DNA from: Nitrosomonas ureae
GTDB lineage: Bacteria > Pseudomonadota > Gammaproteobacteria > Burkholderiales > Nitrosomonadaceae
DNA length: 64,000 bases
Assembly: GCF_900206265.1 (NCBI RefSeq)
Contig: NZ_LT907782.1
Coordinates: forward strand, 2,542,001-2,606,000
Direction: 5' to 3'
Shown here piece by piece: positions 27,218 to 39,626 of the stretch. Under the pieces are notes generated by a model, which was given only the letters and a program-made list of their open reading frames with translations, was not told the DNA's origin and searched no databases. How positions within the stretch are numbered: the first letter of the stretch is position 1; each line of letters opens with the position of its first letter. Both the position numbers and the translations under genes were made by a program.

Positions 27218-27841
27218 ATGACTACTATTCAACAAGAAACTCTTGCTGCATCATTGCGGGGATTACTGCAAGATAAACTAATTAACCTGCAAATGCAGCG
27301 AGATGAATTAACCATCGTAGTAAATGCCGAGGATATTCTGGAGGTTAGTAAAGTATTGCGTGATGACTCGGCACTTATGTTTGATACATTGATTGATCTG
27401 TGCGGGATAGATTATCTGATTTATGGCGATGATTTGTCAGCTAAATATGAATTAAAAGATAGACGTTTTGCAGTAATTTATCATTTGCTATCGGTTGTGC
27501 GAAATCAAAGGCTACGCGTCCGAGTTCTGGCAGAGAATAATGAGTTTCCTGCCGTGCATTCAGTGACCGAAGTATGGCCTGCTGCTAATTGGTTTGAGCG
27601 TGAGGCATTTGATCTCTATGGTATTGTTTTTCCCGATCATCCGGATTTGCGTCGTATATTGACTGATTATGGGTTTATCGGAAATCCTTTTCGTAAGGAT
27701 TTTCCGATAACTGGGTATGTTGAGATGCGATACGATGAACAACAGAGACGCGTTATTTATCAACCTGTTAGTATTGAGCCCCGAGAGATAACACCGCTCG
27801 TAATACGTGAGGAATACTATGGAGATAGTGAATCCTCATGA
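27218..27841 (+). CDS. nuoC: NADH-quinone oxidoreductase subunit C
   Basis: The 207-residue hydrophilic subunit. [24 protein letters not shown] is the 30-kDa-subunit signature and is followed by [14 protein letters not shown]. It is a separate gene, not fused with nuoD as in E. coli, which is the common betaproteobacterial state. 12 bp from nuoB and 49 bp from nuoD. Confidence 0.96.
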   Translation: MTTIQQETLAASLRGLLQDKLINLQMQRDELTIVVNAEDILEVSKVLRDDSALMFDTLIDLCGIDYLIYGDDLSAKYELKDRRFAVIYHLLSVVRNQRLRVRVLAENNEFPAVHSVTEVWPAANWFEREAFDLYGIVFPDHPDLRRILTDYGFIGNPFRKDFPITGYVEMRYDEQQRRVIYQPVSIEPREITPLVIREEYYGDSESS

Positions 27842-27890
27842 TCTCACCTTGATTGTGTTTTTTGAAGAATTTTCAAGCAAGAAGTAACTT

Positions 27891-29144
27891 ATGGCTGAAA
27901 TACGTAATTACACTATGAATTTTGGACCACAACACCCGGCAGCTCACGGTGTGCTTCGGTTGGTTCTGGAATTAGATGGAGAAGTTGTTCGACGTGCAGA
28001 TCCGCATATTGGGTTGTTGCATCGTGCGACTGAGAAATTAGCTGAAAATAAAACATATATTCAATCAGTTCCTTACATGGATAGATTGGATTATGTCTCC
28101 ATGATGGTCAATGAGCATGCTTATGTGATGGCAATAGAGAAGCTGCTGCAAATTGAAGTGCCCATTAGAGCGCAATATATACGCGTAATGTTTGATGAAA
28201 TTACTCGTATTCTAAATCACTTGCTTTGGATTGGTGCACATGCTCTTGATGTTGGTGCTATGACCATGTTTCTTTATGCTTTCCGTGAAAGAGAAGACTT
28301 GATGGATTGCTATGAGGCAGTATCAGGTGCTCGGATGCATGCTGCTTATTATCGTCCTGGAGGAGTATATCGAGACTTGCCGGATTCCATGCCTAAGTAT
28401 CAGCATTCGAAAGTCCATAGCGAAAAACAGACTCGAGTACGGAATAAAAATAGAGAAGGTTCTTTATTAGACTTTATTGAGGATTTTACCAATCGTTTTC
28501 CAACCTATGTTGATGAATATGAAACTTTATTAACAGATAATAGGATTTGGAAGCAGCGTTTGGTTGATATTGGTGTTGTTTCTCCTGAACGTGCTAAAGC
28601 GCTAGGGTTTACTGGCCCAATGTTGCGGGGATCGGGTGTGGAATGGGACTTGAGGAAAAAACAGCCCTATGAGGTTTATGATCGTCTTGAATTTGACATA
28701 CCGGTTGGAGTAAACGGTGATTGTTATGATCGATACTTAATACGTATGGAAGAGTTTCGTCAGTCAAATCGTATTATTAAACAGTGTGTCGACTGGTTAC
28801 GTAAAAATCCAGGAATAGTGATTACTGATAATCATAAGGTTGCGCCACCTTCTCGTGTTGATATGAAACAGAATATGGAAGAAATGATTCATCATTTCAA
28901 GTTGTTTACAGAGGGTTTTCATGTGCCACCAGGCGAGGCTTATGTTGCTGTTGAGCATCCTAAAGGTGAGTTTGGTATATATTTGGTATCTAATGGGGCC
29001 AATAAGCCATATCGACTGAAAATACGTGCACCTGGTTTTGCACATTTGGCTGCTTTGGATGAAATGTCTAGAGGGCATATGATTTCTGATGTGGTCGCAA
29101 TTATTGGTACGCAAGATATAGTATTTGGTGAGATAGATAGATAA
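27891..29144 (+). CDS. nuoD: NADH-quinone oxidoreductase subunit D
   Basis: A 417-residue subunit of the quinone-binding module. [21 protein letters not shown] at the N-terminus is the 49-kDa-subunit signature, with [14 protein letters not shown] next; [25 protein letters not shown] ends the protein. The conserved His of QHPAAHG and a Tyr (near residue 82) shape the quinone headgroup site. Two bases before nuoE. Confidence 0.97.
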   Translation: MAEIRNYTMNFGPQHPAAHGVLRLVLELDGEVVRRADPHIGLLHRATEKLAENKTYIQSVPYMDRLDYVSMMVNEHAYVMAIEKLLQIEVPIRAQYIRVMFDEITRILNHLLWIGAHALDVGAMTMFLYAFREREDLMDCYEAVSGARMHAAYYRPGGVYRDLPDSMPKYQHSKVHSEKQTRVRNKNREGSLLDFIEDFTNRFPTYVDEYETLLTDNRIWKQRLVDIGVVSPERAKALGFTGPMLRGSGVEWDLRKKQPYEVYDRLEFDIPVGVNGDCYDRYLIRMEEFRQSNRIIKQCVDWLRKNPGIVITDNHKVAPPSRVDMKQNMEEMIHHFKLFTEGFHVPPGEAYVAVEHPKGEFGIYLVSNGANKPYRLKIRAPGFAHLAALDEMSRGHMISDVVAIIGTQDIVFGEIDR

Positions 29145-29146
29145 CG

Positions 29147-29623
29147 ATGTTAAGTGCTGAATCTCTTAAAAGAATAGATCGTGAGATCGCTAAATATCCA
29201 GTTGACCGAAAACAATCAGCTGTAATGTCGGCGCTCGCAATTGCGCAAGAGGAAAAAGGCTGGTTAGCCAATGAAACAATGAATTTTGTCGCTGAATATT
29301 TGGGTATGCCGCCAATCGCGGTTTACGAGGTAGCTACTTTTTATAATATGTACAATCTGGAACCGACAGGTAAGTACAAAATAACAATATGTACTAACTT
29401 ACCTTGTGCTTTGTCGGGTAGTAATGACAGTGCAAAATATATAAAACAAAAATTAGGCATTGAATTCAATCAAACAACACCAGATGGAAAATTTACATTA
29501 AAAGAGGGTGAGTGTTTTGGAGCCTGTGGAGATGCGCCGGTCTTATTAGTGAATAATAAACGTATGTGTAGTTTTATGTCTGAAGAAATGATCGATAAAT
29601 TGCTGCGGGAGCTGGGCGAATGA
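29147..29623 (+). CDS. nuoE: NADH-quinone oxidoreductase subunit E (2Fe-2S)
   Basis: A 158-residue thioredoxin-fold subunit with the N1a 2Fe-2S cluster. Ligands are the two Cys in [11 protein letters not shown] (about 82 and 87) and the two in [12 protein letters not shown] (about 124 and 128). Its stop overlaps the nuoF start by four bases. Confidence 0.96.
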   Translation: MLSAESLKRIDREIAKYPVDRKQSAVMSALAIAQEEKGWLANETMNFVAEYLGMPPIAVYEVATFYNMYNLEPTGKYKITICTNLPCALSGSNDSAKYIKQKLGIEFNQTTPDGKFTLKEGECFGACGDAPVLLVNNKRMCSFMSEEMIDKLLRELGE

Positions 29624-30897
29624 ATCAGTATCCACAGACTTTAATGAATGGAGTCGATCCATCTGATTCTGAGAATTGGCGACTTAGGAGTTATGAAAAA
29701 CGCGAAGGATATGCGGCTCTAAAGAAAATATTAATAAAAAAAATAGCTCCTGAAGAAGTTGTTGAGGAAGTTAAGAAGTCAGCACTGCGTGGTCGTGGTG
29801 GAGCAGGGTTCCCTACAGGGTTGAAATGGAGCTTCATGCCTAAAGGCTATGAGGGTGATAAGTATATAGTATGCAATTCAGATGAAGGAGAACCGGGAAC
29901 TTTTAAGGATCGTGATATTTTACGATATAACCCTCATATTCTGATCGAGGGTATGATAATAGCAGCGTACGCGATGGGCGTAAAAGCGGGTTATAACTAT
30001 ATCCATGGAGAGATATGGGAAACATACGAACGGATGGAAGAAGCCGTGGAAGAGGCACGATCAGCAGGTTATCTTGGAAATAATATTCTAGGTTCAGCGT
30101 TTAGCTTTCAGCTATATAATCATCATGGATATGGCGCTTATATCTGCGGAGAAGAGACGGCACTGTTAGAATCAATAGAAGGTAAGAAAGGTCAGCCGCG
30201 CTTTAAGCCACCTTTTCCTGCTAATTACGGTCTTTATGGAAAGCCGACTACTATTAATAATACTGAGACATTTGCTTCAGTTCCTTGGATAATTCGTAAC
30301 AGTGGGGAAAAGTATCTTCAGCTGGGCAAACCTAATAATGGTGGTACAAAAATATTTTCAGTATCAGGTCACGTCAATAAACCAGGAAATTATGAAATAC
30401 CACTCGGTACATCTTTTGCAAAATTATTGGAATTGGCCGGCGGCATGCGCGGGGGAAGAAAATTGAAAGGATGTATACCAGGGGGATCATCTATGCCGGT
30501 ATTGCCTGGTGATATCATGATGCAAACAGATATGGATTACGATTCCATTGCTAAAGCAGGATCGATGCTTGGTTCGGGTGCTGTTATCATCATGGATGAG
30601 ACGACTTGTATGGTAAGAGCATTGGAACGCCTGTCCTACTTCTACTATGAGGAATCTTGCGGACAATGCACGCCTTGTCGAGAGGGCACAGGTTGGCTTT
30701 ATCGTATTGTCAATCGTATTGAGCATGGCAAGGGTCGATCTGAAGATCTTGATCTTTTAGATAATATTGCGGACAACATACAGGGACGGACCATTTGCGC
30801 CTTAGGTGATGCCGCAGCCATGCCTGTTCGGGCGATGCTTCAACATTTTCGTGACGAGTTTACTTACCATATAGAACATAAAAAATGTATGGTCTAG
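29620..30897 (+). CDS. nuoF: NADH-quinone oxidoreductase subunit F (FMN, NADH site)
   Basis: A 425-residue subunit with the NADH- and FMN-binding sites. [14 protein letters not shown] is the glycine-rich nucleotide-binding loop; [15 protein letters not shown] binds [19 protein letters not shown] plus a later Cys (RTICALGD) hold the N3 4Fe-4S cluster. In reverse electron transport this is where NAD would be reduced. Confidence 0.97.
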   Translation: MNQYPQTLMNGVDPSDSENWRLRSYEKREGYAALKKILIKKIAPEEVVEEVKKSALRGRGGAGFPTGLKWSFMPKGYEGDKYIVCNSDEGEPGTFKDRDILRYNPHILIEGMIIAAYAMGVKAGYNYIHGEIWETYERMEEAVEEARSAGYLGNNILGSAFSFQLYNHHGYGAYICGEETALLESIEGKKGQPRFKPPFPANYGLYGKPTTINNTETFASVPWIIRNSGEKYLQLGKPNNGGTKIFSVSGHVNKPGNYEIPLGTSFAKLLELAGGMRGGRKLKGCIPGGSSMPVLPGDIMMQTDMDYDSIAKAGSMLGSGAVIIMDETTCMVRALERLSYFYYEESCGQCTPCREGTGWLYRIVNRIEHGKGRSEDLDLLDNIADNIQGRTICALGDAAAMPVRAMLQHFRDEFTYHIEHKKCMV

Positions 30898-30966
30898 CTA
30901 TTAGTAACTTAATAATTCAGAACGCGTCAATTTAATTATTCGTGATTAACACAAGAATTTTAACCG

Positions 30967-33387
30967 ATGGTCAATATAGAAATCGACGGTAAGGAAGTAT
31001 CTGTACCTAAGGGGAGCACCATTATGGATGGTGCAAAGCAAGTTGGTATATACATTCCACATTTCTGCTATCACAAAAAATTATCTATTGCTGCTAATTG
31101 TCGTATGTGTTTGGTGCAAGTAGAAAAGGCACCCAAGCCGTTGCCTGCTTGTGCAACACCAGTGATGGATGGAATGAAGGTATATACACATTCTCAGCAA
31201 GCCGTGACCGCGCAAAAAGGTGTAATGGAGTTCTTGCTAATTAATCATCCACTGGATTGCCCTATTTGTGACCAAGGTGGTGAGTGTCAGCTACAAGATC
31301 TGGCCGTGGGATATGGTTCAAGCGGATCAAGGTACTCCGAAGCGAAACGAGTTGTTCTTAATAAGAATTTGGGGCCATTGATATCAACAGATATGACACG
31401 ATGTATACATTGTACGCGCTGTGTTCGGTTTGGTCAGGAAATTGCCGGGATTATGGAGCTTGGTATGGTTGGACGTGGTGAGCATTCGGAAATACTTGCG
31501 TTTGTTGGTAAAACAGTCGATTCTGAATTGTCGGGCAACGTGATTGATCTTTGTCCTGTCGGTGCATTGGTCAGTAAGCCATTTCGTTATTCGGCTCGTA
31601 CATGGGAGTTATCTCGGAGAAAATCAATTAGTCCGCATTGTGGCTTAGGGTCAAATCTTGTGGTTCAGGTTAAACAAAATCGTGTAATGCGGGTGCTCCC
31701 TCGAGATAATGAAGAAATTAATGAATGCTGGTTATCTGATAAAGATCGATTTTCTTATGAAGGATTGAATTCTGAGGACAGACTGATACACCCCATGATC
31801 AAACGTGATGGTGAATGGTTTGAGTGTGATTGGCAAGAAGCATTGGAATTTACAGCCAATACTCTTCAGGCAATAAAACATCAATATGGTGCAAATAAAA
31901 TTGCTGCATTAGGGTCTGCGTATAGTACCGTGGAAGAGCTTTATTTGTTGCAAAAATTATTACGAAGCTTGGGGAGTAGCAATATTGATCATCGCCTACG
32001 TCAATCCGACTTTAGCGCGGACAAGAAAATGCGGGGTATTCCATGGTTAGGCACTAGCATTGCAGATATTTCGCAACTAAAGTCGGTTTTGATTATTGGC
32101 AGTACGCTTCGTAAAGATCATCCACTCATAGCACAACGCTTGCGGCAGGCAGTTAAGAGTGGTATGAAAATGAATATTGTAAATCCAGTAGATGATGATT
32201 TGTTAGTTAATGTTGCAAACAAAACAATCGTTGCTCCGAGTTTAATGGTCAGAACTCTGACTGAAATTTTAAAAGTTGTTGTTGAAATAAAAGGAATAGA
32301 GCAAACGGATGAGTTAAAACGAACCCTTAATTCGTTAAGTGTTCCGAGTGCAACTAGTGCTGCGATTGCATCTAGCTTGATTGATAGCACACCAGCTGCA
32401 ATTTATTTGGGTAATATTGCGCAACATCACCCTGATTATGCGAAGTTAAATTGGCTTGCAGGATTAATTGCTAAAATAAGTGGTGCAAGTTATGGCGTAT
32501 TGGGTGAGGCTGCGAATAGTGTAGGCGCTTATCTTGCTGGCGCGATACCGGAAATTACCCCCACAACTACAGCATTTTCAATTTTTGAAAGACCGGATAA
32601 TAGAGAATGTGGATTGAATGCTGCCCAAATGCTTGGATTCGACAGCGAGCTAGCAACCGAAAGATGCGGTGCTTTTATATTAATGAATACAGAACCGGAA
32701 TACGATTCTTATAATTCGCAACAAGCATTAAAAACCATTAAAACGAGTAAGTTCGTGGTGTCATTGAATGCTTACCAAGGAAATGCAAAAGATTATGCAG
32801 ATGTATTACTACCAGTTACGCCATTTACTGAAACATCAGGAACCTATGTTAATACAGAAGGCAGGGTGCAGAGTTTTAATGGAGTAGTTTCGCCATTAGG
32901 TGAAGCTAGACCTGCATGGAAGGTATTGCGTGTACTAGCTAATTTACTAGAGCTGGAAAAATTCGAATATGAAACAACAGAGCAAATACGTGCGGAGATT
33001 TTTCCTAATGGATTCGAGATTGACCGGTATTTGAATAATAGTTTAGAAAACTTTGAGGTTGCCATTTCGATAGATGAGAAAGAGGGTATCGAACGTATTG
33101 GGGAAGTTCCGATTTATCAAGCAGACCCGATTGTTCGTAGGGCTGAATCTCTACAGGCTACACACGATGCTGACTCGCCCAAGGTCTGGATGACGGATCA
33201 AATGTTGGAAAAATTAGGTATTGTCGTAGGTGATAAATTAAAAGTTAAGCAAGGAGAAGGAGTTGTGCAGCTTGAAGCTGGATTAGATGAAAAATTGCCG
33301 TCTAATTGTGTCCGTATCGCATGTGCACATCCTAAAACAGTCGCACTCGGCGCTCTGTTTGGTGAAGTAAAAATAGAGAAACTGTGA
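30967..33387 (+). CDS. nuoG: NADH-quinone oxidoreductase subunit G
   Basis: The 806-residue Fe-S subunit. The N-terminus has the 2Fe-2S ligands ([22 protein letters not shown]), then the His/Cys N4 set ([14 protein letters not shown]) and [16 protein letters not shown]. The following molybdopterin-oxidoreductase-like domain begins [14 protein letters not shown] with a single Cys, so the extra N7 cluster of some NuoG proteins is absent. The domain is otherwise retained as a structural relic. Spaced 69 bp after nuoF. Confidence 0.96.
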   Translation: MVNIEIDGKEVSVPKGSTIMDGAKQVGIYIPHFCYHKKLSIAANCRMCLVQVEKAPKPLPACATPVMDGMKVYTHSQQAVTAQKGVMEFLLINHPLDCPICDQGGECQLQDLAVGYGSSGSRYSEAKRVVLNKNLGPLISTDMTRCIHCTRCVRFGQEIAGIMELGMVGRGEHSEILAFVGKTVDSELSGNVIDLCPVGALVSKPFRYSARTWELSRRKSISPHCGLGSNLVVQVKQNRVMRVLPRDNEEINECWLSDKDRFSYEGLNSEDRLIHPMIKRDGEWFECDWQEALEFTANTLQAIKHQYGANKIAALGSAYSTVEELYLLQKLLRSLGSSNIDHRLRQSDFSADKKMRGIPWLGTSIADISQLKSVLIIGSTLRKDHPLIAQRLRQAVKSGMKMNIVNPVDDDLLVNVANKTIVAPSLMVRTLTEILKVVVEIKGIEQTDELKRTLNSLSVPSATSAAIASSLIDSTPAAIYLGNIAQHHPDYAKLNWLAGLIAKISGASYGVLGEAANSVGAYLAGAIPEITPTTTAFSIFERPDNRECGLNAAQMLGFDSELATERCGAFILMNTEPEYDSYNSQQALKTIKTSKFVVSLNAYQGNAKDYADVLLPVTPFTETSGTYVNTEGRVQSFNGVVSPLGEARPAWKVLRVLANLLELEKFEYETTEQIRAEIFPNGFEIDRYLNNSLENFEVAISIDEKEGIERIGEVPIYQADPIVRRAESLQATHDADSPKVWMTDQMLEKLGIVVGDKLKVKQGEGVVQLEAGLDEKLPSNCVRIACAHPKTVALGALFGEVKIEKL

Positions 33388-33409
33388 TGCCAATGGTTGG
33401 AGTTTATTA

Positions 33410-34507
33410 ATGGAGAATATTCAACAACAGTTTGTAGATGTGTTGGGTGCAGAATGGGGGAGCATGATGTTCTCTTTAGCTTCAAACATGACATTTATTT
33501 TTGCCATTGTTATTCCATTGTTATTGGGTGTGGCGTACCTTACTTTTGCAGAACGTAAGATAATTGCTTATATGCAAATTCGTGTAGGTCCGAATAGAGT
33601 AACTTTTTTTGGTATACCTTGGTTACGCGGTTGGGGGCAGCCGATTGCTGATGCAGTAAAGGCAATCATGAAGGAAATCATAATTCCGACAAGTGCAAAT
33701 AAATTTCTTTTTATTCTGGCGCCTGTGCTAACCATCATGCCGGCGTTGGCTGCTTGGGCGGTGATCCCTTTTTCACCTGAACTCGTACTTGCGGATATCA
33801 ACGCCGGATTGCTTTATATTCTGGCAATGACATCTATGGGTATATATGGGATCATTATCGCGGGGTGGGCATCAAATTCTAAATATGCTTTTATAGGTGC
33901 CATGCGCTCAGCTGCTCAAGTAGTTTCGTATGAGCTGGCAATGGGATTTGCCTTAGTATGTGTTTTAATGATGTCCCAAAGTTTGAATTTGGGTGATATT
34001 GTGAATGGCCAGCAAGGTAGCAGTCTGTTAAATTGGTATTTGATCCCATTGTTCCCGATGTTTCTGGTTTATTTAATTTCAGGTGTGGCTGAAACAAATC
34101 GCGCACCATTTGACGTCGCTGAAGGCGAATCAGAAATTGTTGCAGGTTTTCATGTTGATTATTCAGGTATGGCTTTTACCGTATTTTTTCTTGCCGAATA
34201 TTCCAATATGATATTGGTAGCAGCATTAACATCTATTATGTTTCTGGGTGGGTGGTTGCCGCCGATTGATATTGCACCATTTACATTGGTACCTGGTTTT
34301 ATTTGGCTACTATTAAAGATTGCATTTATTTTGTTCTTTTTTCTTTGGTTTCGTGCGACCTTTCCGCGGTATCGGTATGATCAGATTATGAGATTAGGCT
34401 GGAAAATATTTATTCCTATAACACTAGTGTGGATCGTTTTATTAGGTGCCATAATGCAATTGCCTGAATCAATACGAAATTCGTTTCCGTTAAATATCTG
34501 GTTTTAA
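33410..34507 (+). CDS. nuoH: NADH-quinone oxidoreductase subunit H
   Basis: A 365-residue membrane subunit with eight to nine helices. [18 protein letters not shown] near the N-terminus and [22 protein letters not shown] in the middle are the two NuoH signatures, the latter holding the acidic residues of the quinone channel. Joins the peripheral arm to the membrane arm. Confidence 0.97.
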   Translation: MENIQQQFVDVLGAEWGSMMFSLASNMTFIFAIVIPLLLGVAYLTFAERKIIAYMQIRVGPNRVTFFGIPWLRGWGQPIADAVKAIMKEIIIPTSANKFLFILAPVLTIMPALAAWAVIPFSPELVLADINAGLLYILAMTSMGIYGIIIAGWASNSKYAFIGAMRSAAQVVSYELAMGFALVCVLMMSQSLNLGDIVNGQQGSSLLNWYLIPLFPMFLVYLISGVAETNRAPFDVAEGESEIVAGFHVDYSGMAFTVFFLAEYSNMILVAALTSIMFLGGWLPPIDIAPFTLVPGFIWLLLKIAFILFFFLWFRATFPRYRYDQIMRLGWKIFIPITLVWIVLLGAIMQLPESIRNSFPLNIWF

Positions 34508-34522
34508 AATTGAGAGAATATA

Positions 34523-35011
34523 ATGGATCGTATCAAAAAATTTTTTAATACCTTTTTATTATTTGAGCTGTTAAAAGGTATGGCGGTAACTGGAAAATAT
34601 CTCTTTAAACCAAAAATAACTGTACATTATCCAGAAGAAAAAACTCCTCAATCACCGCGCTTTCGTGGCTTGCATGCATTACGTCGTTATCCAAATGGAG
34701 AAGAACGCTGTATTGCTTGTAAATTATGTGAAGCGGTTTGTCCCGCGATGGCGATAACCATAGAATCAGAACAACGTGCGGATGGTACGCGGCGGACTAC
34801 ACGGTATGATATCGATTTAAGCAAATGTATTTTTTGTGGTTTCTGTGAGGAATCCTGTCCAGTTGATTCAATTGTTGAAACACGCATATTGGAATATCAC
34901 TGTGAAAAAAGAGAGGATTTTATATATACCAAAGAAATGCTATTGGCGGTAGGAGATCGATATGAAGAACAAATTGCCAGAGACAGAGAAGTCGATGCAC
35001 CCTATCGTTGA
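34523..35011 (+). CDS. nuoI: NADH-quinone oxidoreductase subunit I (2x 4Fe-4S)
   Basis: A 162-residue ferredoxin-like subunit with two complete cluster motifs, [12 protein letters not shown] and [12 protein letters not shown], binding N6a and N6b. They relay electrons to N2 in NuoB. 15 bp after nuoH. Confidence 0.97.
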   Translation: MDRIKKFFNTFLLFELLKGMAVTGKYLFKPKITVHYPEEKTPQSPRFRGLHALRRYPNGEERCIACKLCEAVCPAMAITIESEQRADGTRRTTRYDIDLSKCIFCGFCEESCPVDSIVETRILEYHCEKREDFIYTKEMLLAVGDRYEEQIARDREVDAPYR

Positions 35012-35030
35012 ATCTTGCCGGTAAATACTA

Positions 35031-35636
35031 ATGATTTTTCAAGATATTTTATTTTATTCTTTTTCAGCAATACTAATTGTATCGGCACTCGGTGTGATTA
35101 CAGTGCGTAATCCAGTAAATTCAGCTTTATTGCTGGTATTGTCATTTGTTACGTGTGCTGGTTTATGGCTGCTGTTAGAAGCAGAATTTCTTGCGATTAC
35201 TCTAGTATTGGTTTATGTAGGTGCTGTCATGGTTTTATTCTTATTTGTAGTAATGATGCTGGATATTAATCTGGACCGGTTACGCGAAGGATTCTGGAAA
35301 TGGTTTCCGTTTGGTGCGATGATTGCATTGGTTATAGTCGTAGAAATATCAATGGTGCTGATGGGTAAGTATTTTGGGTACGAAGAAATGCCTATACCTG
35401 AACCAAAAGGTGCTGACTACAGTAATACCAAGGAATTGGGGCGATTGATTTATACCGAATATGTGTATGCGTTTGAATTGGCGGCTGTACTTTTGCTGGT
35501 TGCGATGATTGCGGCGATAGCGCTAACACTGCGTCATCGTGAAGATAAGAAATCTACGAATCCGTTTAAACAAGTCAAAGTAAAAAAAGAAGATAGAATT
35601 CGTATAGTGAGCATGTCGGCAGAAAAAAAAGAATGA
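35031..35636 (+). CDS. nuoJ: NADH-quinone oxidoreductase subunit J
   Basis: A 201-residue membrane subunit with five helices. LVLSFVTCAGLWLLLEAEFLA and LVYVGAVMVLFLFVVMMLD carry the NuoJ signature, including the flexible third helix. The C-terminus is a Lys-rich cytoplasmic tail (KKSTNPFKQVKVKKEDR). Confidence 0.95.
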   Translation: MIFQDILFYSFSAILIVSALGVITVRNPVNSALLLVLSFVTCAGLWLLLEAEFLAITLVLVYVGAVMVLFLFVVMMLDINLDRLREGFWKWFPFGAMIALVIVVEISMVLMGKYFGYEEMPIPEPKGADYSNTKELGRLIYTEYVYAFELAAVLLLVAMIAAIALTLRHREDKKSTNPFKQVKVKKEDRIRIVSMSAEKKE

Positions 35637-35696
35637 GCGAGTGTGTACATACTTGTTTCCGCTTGATGACTATATAAAATATAAAAGAGGTGGCCT

Positions 35697-36002
35697 TTGA
35701 TTTCACTGTCTCATTACCTTGTACTCGGTGCGATATTGTTTGCGATTGGATTAGTCGGTATTTTTCTGAATCGAAAAAATATCATTATTATACTAATGTC
35801 AATCGAATTGATGCTGCTGGCGGTGAATATGAACTTTGTTGCTTTTTCGCACTACTTGCAGGATATATCAGGACAAATTTTTGTATTTTTTATTCTGACA
35901 GTGGCAGCTGCTGAATCGGCTATTGGTTTGGCAATACTCGTAGTACTATTTCGCAATATGCATACAATTAATGTTGATGATTTAGATAAGCTTAAAGGTT
36001 AG
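35697..36002 (+). CDS. nuoK: NADH-quinone oxidoreductase subunit K
   Basis: A 101-residue, three-helix antiporter-like subunit. It begins [20 protein letters not shown], and [15 protein letters not shown] and [13 protein letters not shown] hold the two membrane glutamates used for proton transfer. TTG start with AGAGGTGG upstream. Confidence 0.95.
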   Translation: MISLSHYLVLGAILFAIGLVGIFLNRKNIIIILMSIELMLLAVNMNFVAFSHYLQDISGQIFVFFILTVAAAESAIGLAILVVLFRNMHTINVDDLDKLKG

Positions 36003-36049
36003 TTAAGGAATATTTTAAGTATTTATAATTATAAGAATTATTAATCAAG

Positions 36050-37990
36050 ATGCAGAAACTTTATTTATTGGTTCCGTTGGCACCGCTCTTGGGATCGCTT
36101 ATCGCGGGATTATTGGGACGTTTTATTGGGCCTGTTTGGAGTCATCGTGTCACGATTGCATTAGTATTCGCTTCCTTGATGGCGTCTATTGTTATTTTTT
36201 GGGATGTACTAGAAGGTAATAGCTATAACGGCAGTGTCTATACCTGGTTAATAACAGGCGATACGCGATTCGAAATTGGTTTTCTAATTGATCAGTTATC
36301 GGCAACGATGATGGTTGTTGTTAGCTTAGTGTCACTAATGGTGCATATTTATACTATTGGTTATATGCATGGTGATCCAGGCTATCAACGTTTCTTCAGC
36401 TATATCTCGCTGTTCACCTTCTCGATGATGATGTTGGTGATGTCAAATAACTTCTTGCAATTATTTTTTGGTTGGGAAGCTGTTGGGCTGGTCTCGTATT
36501 TATTAATCGGTTTTTGGTATACGCGCCCTACTGCTGTTTATGCCAATATGAAGGCATTTTTAGTAAATCGTGTCGGAGATTTTGGCTTTCTCCTTGGTAT
36601 TGGCATGATACTAGCTTATTTTGGTACGCTTGATTATGCATCTGTTTTTGCACAAGCTCCGAGCATCGTCGATGAAAATATCGAATTGATATCTGGTATG
36701 CCATGGCTTGTGATCACGGTTATTTGTATATTGTTGTTTATAGGCGCAATGGGGAAATCAGCACAATTTCCTTTACATGTATGGTTGCCTGATTCCATGG
36801 AAGGACCAACACCTATCTCAGCATTGATTCATGCCGCAACAATGGTGACTGCGGGTATATTCATGGTGGCTCGTATGTCGCCGCTTTTTGAGTTATCCGA
36901 TACAGCTTTGTCAGTTATTTTAGTAATTGGTGGAGTTACTACATTATTTATGGCACTTGTTGCCGTGGTTCAAAATGATATTAAGCGAGTTGTTGCCTAT
37001 TCTACACTATCTCAATTAGGTTATATGACTGTGGCACTGGGTGCATCTGCTTATTCCGCAGCAATTTTCCATCTGATGACACATGCATTCTTTAAAGCCG
37101 TTTTATTTTTGGGTGCTGGTTCTGTCATTATCGCCATGCATCATGAGCAAAATATGCAGAAAATGGGCGGACTTAAAAGCTACATGCCAATTACCTATTG
37201 GACGATGTTTATTGCTGCATTAGCCAGTGCGGGTGTTCCGGGATTTTCTGGTTTTTTCTCTAAAGATGCAATTATAGAGGCGGTTTACTTTGCTAATATT
37301 CCGGGTGGCAGTTTTGCTTATTTCTGTGTTTTGACAACGGTGTTTGTGACTGCTCTTTATACTTTCCGGTTAATCTTCATGACGTTTCATGGGGAACCTC
37401 GGATGGATCAGCATACTAAAGAGCATTTGCATGAGTCGCCGTGGGTGGTGACTGCGCCATTGTTGATATTAGCTATACCGACTATAGCGGCCGGATGGTT
37501 TATTGGCCCAATGGTTTTTGGTGATTATTTCAGCAATGCGATACATGTATTACCACACCATGATGCGATCGAGAAATTGGGTGCAGAATTTTCTGGGATA
37601 GGTGGGATGATAATGCATGCGCTGTATACCGCACCATTTTGGCTGTCTATGGCAGGTATTTTTACTGCTTGGTATTTGTATTGTGTAAGAATCGATATTC
37701 CAGAAAAAATGAAGGCGAGCTTTGGCTCAGTGTATAACTTGCTTGATCGCAAATACTATATTGACGAACTATATTCATGGCTTTTCTCTGGAGGAACACG
37801 TGCCTTAGGTACGGTGTTGTGGAGGTATGGCGATATCAAAATTATAGATGGATTCTTTGTCAATGGTGCGGCACGAGTGGTTGCACTGACTTCATCAATC
37901 GTTCGTCGCTATCAAACAGGCTATATTTATCATTATGCATTTACAATGATTGTGGGCATATTTTTTCTATTGACGTTATGGCTATATTAG
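36050..37990 (+). CDS. nuoL: NADH-quinone oxidoreductase subunit L
   Basis: A 646-residue Mrp-antiporter-like proton-pumping subunit with many helices. FGWEAVGLVSYLLIGFWY holds the key membrane Glu; AMGKSAQFPLHVWLPDSMEG and PTPISALIHAATMVTAG form the central signature. The C-terminal amphipathic lateral helix region is present (residues about 530-600). Confidence 0.97.
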   Translation: MQKLYLLVPLAPLLGSLIAGLLGRFIGPVWSHRVTIALVFASLMASIVIFWDVLEGNSYNGSVYTWLITGDTRFEIGFLIDQLSATMMVVVSLVSLMVHIYTIGYMHGDPGYQRFFSYISLFTFSMMMLVMSNNFLQLFFGWEAVGLVSYLLIGFWYTRPTAVYANMKAFLVNRVGDFGFLLGIGMILAYFGTLDYASVFAQAPSIVDENIELISGMPWLVITVICILLFIGAMGKSAQFPLHVWLPDSMEGPTPISALIHAATMVTAGIFMVARMSPLFELSDTALSVILVIGGVTTLFMALVAVVQNDIKRVVAYSTLSQLGYMTVALGASAYSAAIFHLMTHAFFKAVLFLGAGSVIIAMHHEQNMQKMGGLKSYMPITYWTMFIAALASAGVPGFSGFFSKDAIIEAVYFANIPGGSFAYFCVLTTVFVTALYTFRLIFMTFHGEPRMDQHTKEHLHESPWVVTAPLLILAIPTIAAGWFIGPMVFGDYFSNAIHVLPHHDAIEKLGAEFSGIGGMIMHALYTAPFWLSMAGIFTAWYLYCVRIDIPEKMKASFGSVYNLLDRKYYIDELYSWLFSGGTRALGTVLWRYGDIKIIDGFFVNGAARVVALTSSIVRRYQTGYIYHYAFTMIVGIFFLLTLWLY

Positions 37991-38091
37991 ATTGCGTAAA
38001 TAAGTAATGAAATATGCTGTTGTTTGTAGATATCAATAAATAAAATACCTAAAAGTATATAAGTACTACTAACAAATAAAACGGAATAAGT

Positions 38092-39576
38092 ATGTCGTTT
38101 GAATTCCCACTATTAAGTTTAATTATTTGGCTACCCATTGTGTTTGGTGTAGCCGTTTTTGCAACTGGAGGTGATCACAATGCTCGACTTGCTCGTTGGA
38201 TCGCTTTAATTGGTTCAATTTTTGGATTTTTAATAGCGATTCCACTGTATACCAATTTTGATTCTACAACCGGCGCTATGCAGTTTCTGGAAGATCATGT
38301 CTGGTTTGAACGTTTTAACGTTAACTATCATATCGGCGTAGATGGTATTTCTATGCCATTAATCTTATTGAATTGTTTTATTACTCCTTTGGTGGTGGTG
38401 GCTGGATGGGAAGTTATTAAAGAACGTGTATCCCAATATCTGGGGGCATTCTTGGTGATGTCCGGAATTGTCAATGGTGTTTTTTCTTCACTGGACGCGG
38501 TTCTATTTTATGTATTCTGGGAGGCATCGTTAATACCGATGTTCTTAATAATTGGTATTTGGGGCGGCCCTAATCGTGTTTATGCAGCAATCAAATTTTT
38601 TCTTTATACGTTGCTTGGTTCCTTGTTGATGCTAATTGCATTTATTTATTTGTATCATGCATCAGAAGGAAGTTTCTCCATAGAGGATTATCACAAGCTA
38701 GCAATACCCATGACACCACAGATTTTAATATTTATTGCATTTCTTCTGGCATTTGCAGTTAAAGTCCCTATGTGGCCAGTACACACGTGGTTGCCAGATG
38801 CGCACGTTGAAGCACCCACGGGGGGCTCAGTAGTTCTGGCAGCAATCCTGCTCAAACTGGGGGGGTATGGTTTCTTGCGTTTTTCATTGCCAATCGCACC
38901 GGATGCAAGTCATTACTTAGCAGAAATGATGATTGTACTATCGCTGGTTGCTGTAGTTTACATCGGGTTGATTGCACTCATGCAAGTCGATATGAAGAAG
39001 TTAATAGCCTATTCATCTGTTGCCCATATGGGGTTTGTAACATTAGGCTTTTTCTTGCTGAACGCTTATGGTATTGAAGGTGCAATGGTACAAATGATTT
39101 CGCATGGCTTCATTTCCGGTGCGATGTTTCTTTGTGTCGGCGTGCTTTACGATCGATTACACTCCCGTCAGATTGCTGATTATGGCGGGGTCGTAAATAA
39201 AATGCCTGTTTTTGCGGCCTTTTTCATGCTATTTGCGATGGCGAATGCTGGTTTACCAGGGACGAGCGGTTTTGTAGGCGAATTCATGGTGATCATGAGT
39301 GCCGTTAAAGTAAATTTTTGGTACGCATTTCTTGCTGCAACCACATTGATATTTGGCGCTGCTTATACTTTATGGATGTATAAGCGCGTTATTTTTGGTG
39401 TTGTAACAAGTCCTGCGGTTGAAAGCTTGCAGGATATATCCACGCGAGAGTTCGGTTTGTTGGCAATTCTGGCAATTTCAGTTTTGTGGATTGGTATTTA
39501 CCCATTTCCATTAACTGAAGTGATGCATGCAACTGTTGATCAACTTCTAACTCATGTTAGTAATAGTAAATTGTAA
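38092..39576 (+). CDS. nuoM: NADH-quinone oxidoreductase subunit M
   Basis: A 494-residue proton-pumping subunit. YVFWEASLIPMFLIIGIWGG carries the conserved Glu, and KVPMWPVHTWLPDAHVEAPT the central Lys and signature. The 101-bp gap after nuoL holds no gene. Confidence 0.97.
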   Translation: MSFEFPLLSLIIWLPIVFGVAVFATGGDHNARLARWIALIGSIFGFLIAIPLYTNFDSTTGAMQFLEDHVWFERFNVNYHIGVDGISMPLILLNCFITPLVVVAGWEVIKERVSQYLGAFLVMSGIVNGVFSSLDAVLFYVFWEASLIPMFLIIGIWGGPNRVYAAIKFFLYTLLGSLLMLIAFIYLYHASEGSFSIEDYHKLAIPMTPQILIFIAFLLAFAVKVPMWPVHTWLPDAHVEAPTGGSVVLAAILLKLGGYGFLRFSLPIAPDASHYLAEMMIVLSLVAVVYIGLIALMQVDMKKLIAYSSVAHMGFVTLGFFLLNAYGIEGAMVQMISHGFISGAMFLCVGVLYDRLHSRQIADYGGVVNKMPVFAAFFMLFAMANAGLPGTSGFVGEFMVIMSAVKVNFWYAFLAATTLIFGAAYTLWMYKRVIFGVVTSPAVESLQDISTREFGLLAILAISVLWIGIYPFPLTEVMHATVDQLLTHVSNSKL

Positions 39577-39626
39577 TATAGAAATTTCAGAACGGTGATC
39601 GTTCCTGTTATAAGGATAATGAGTTA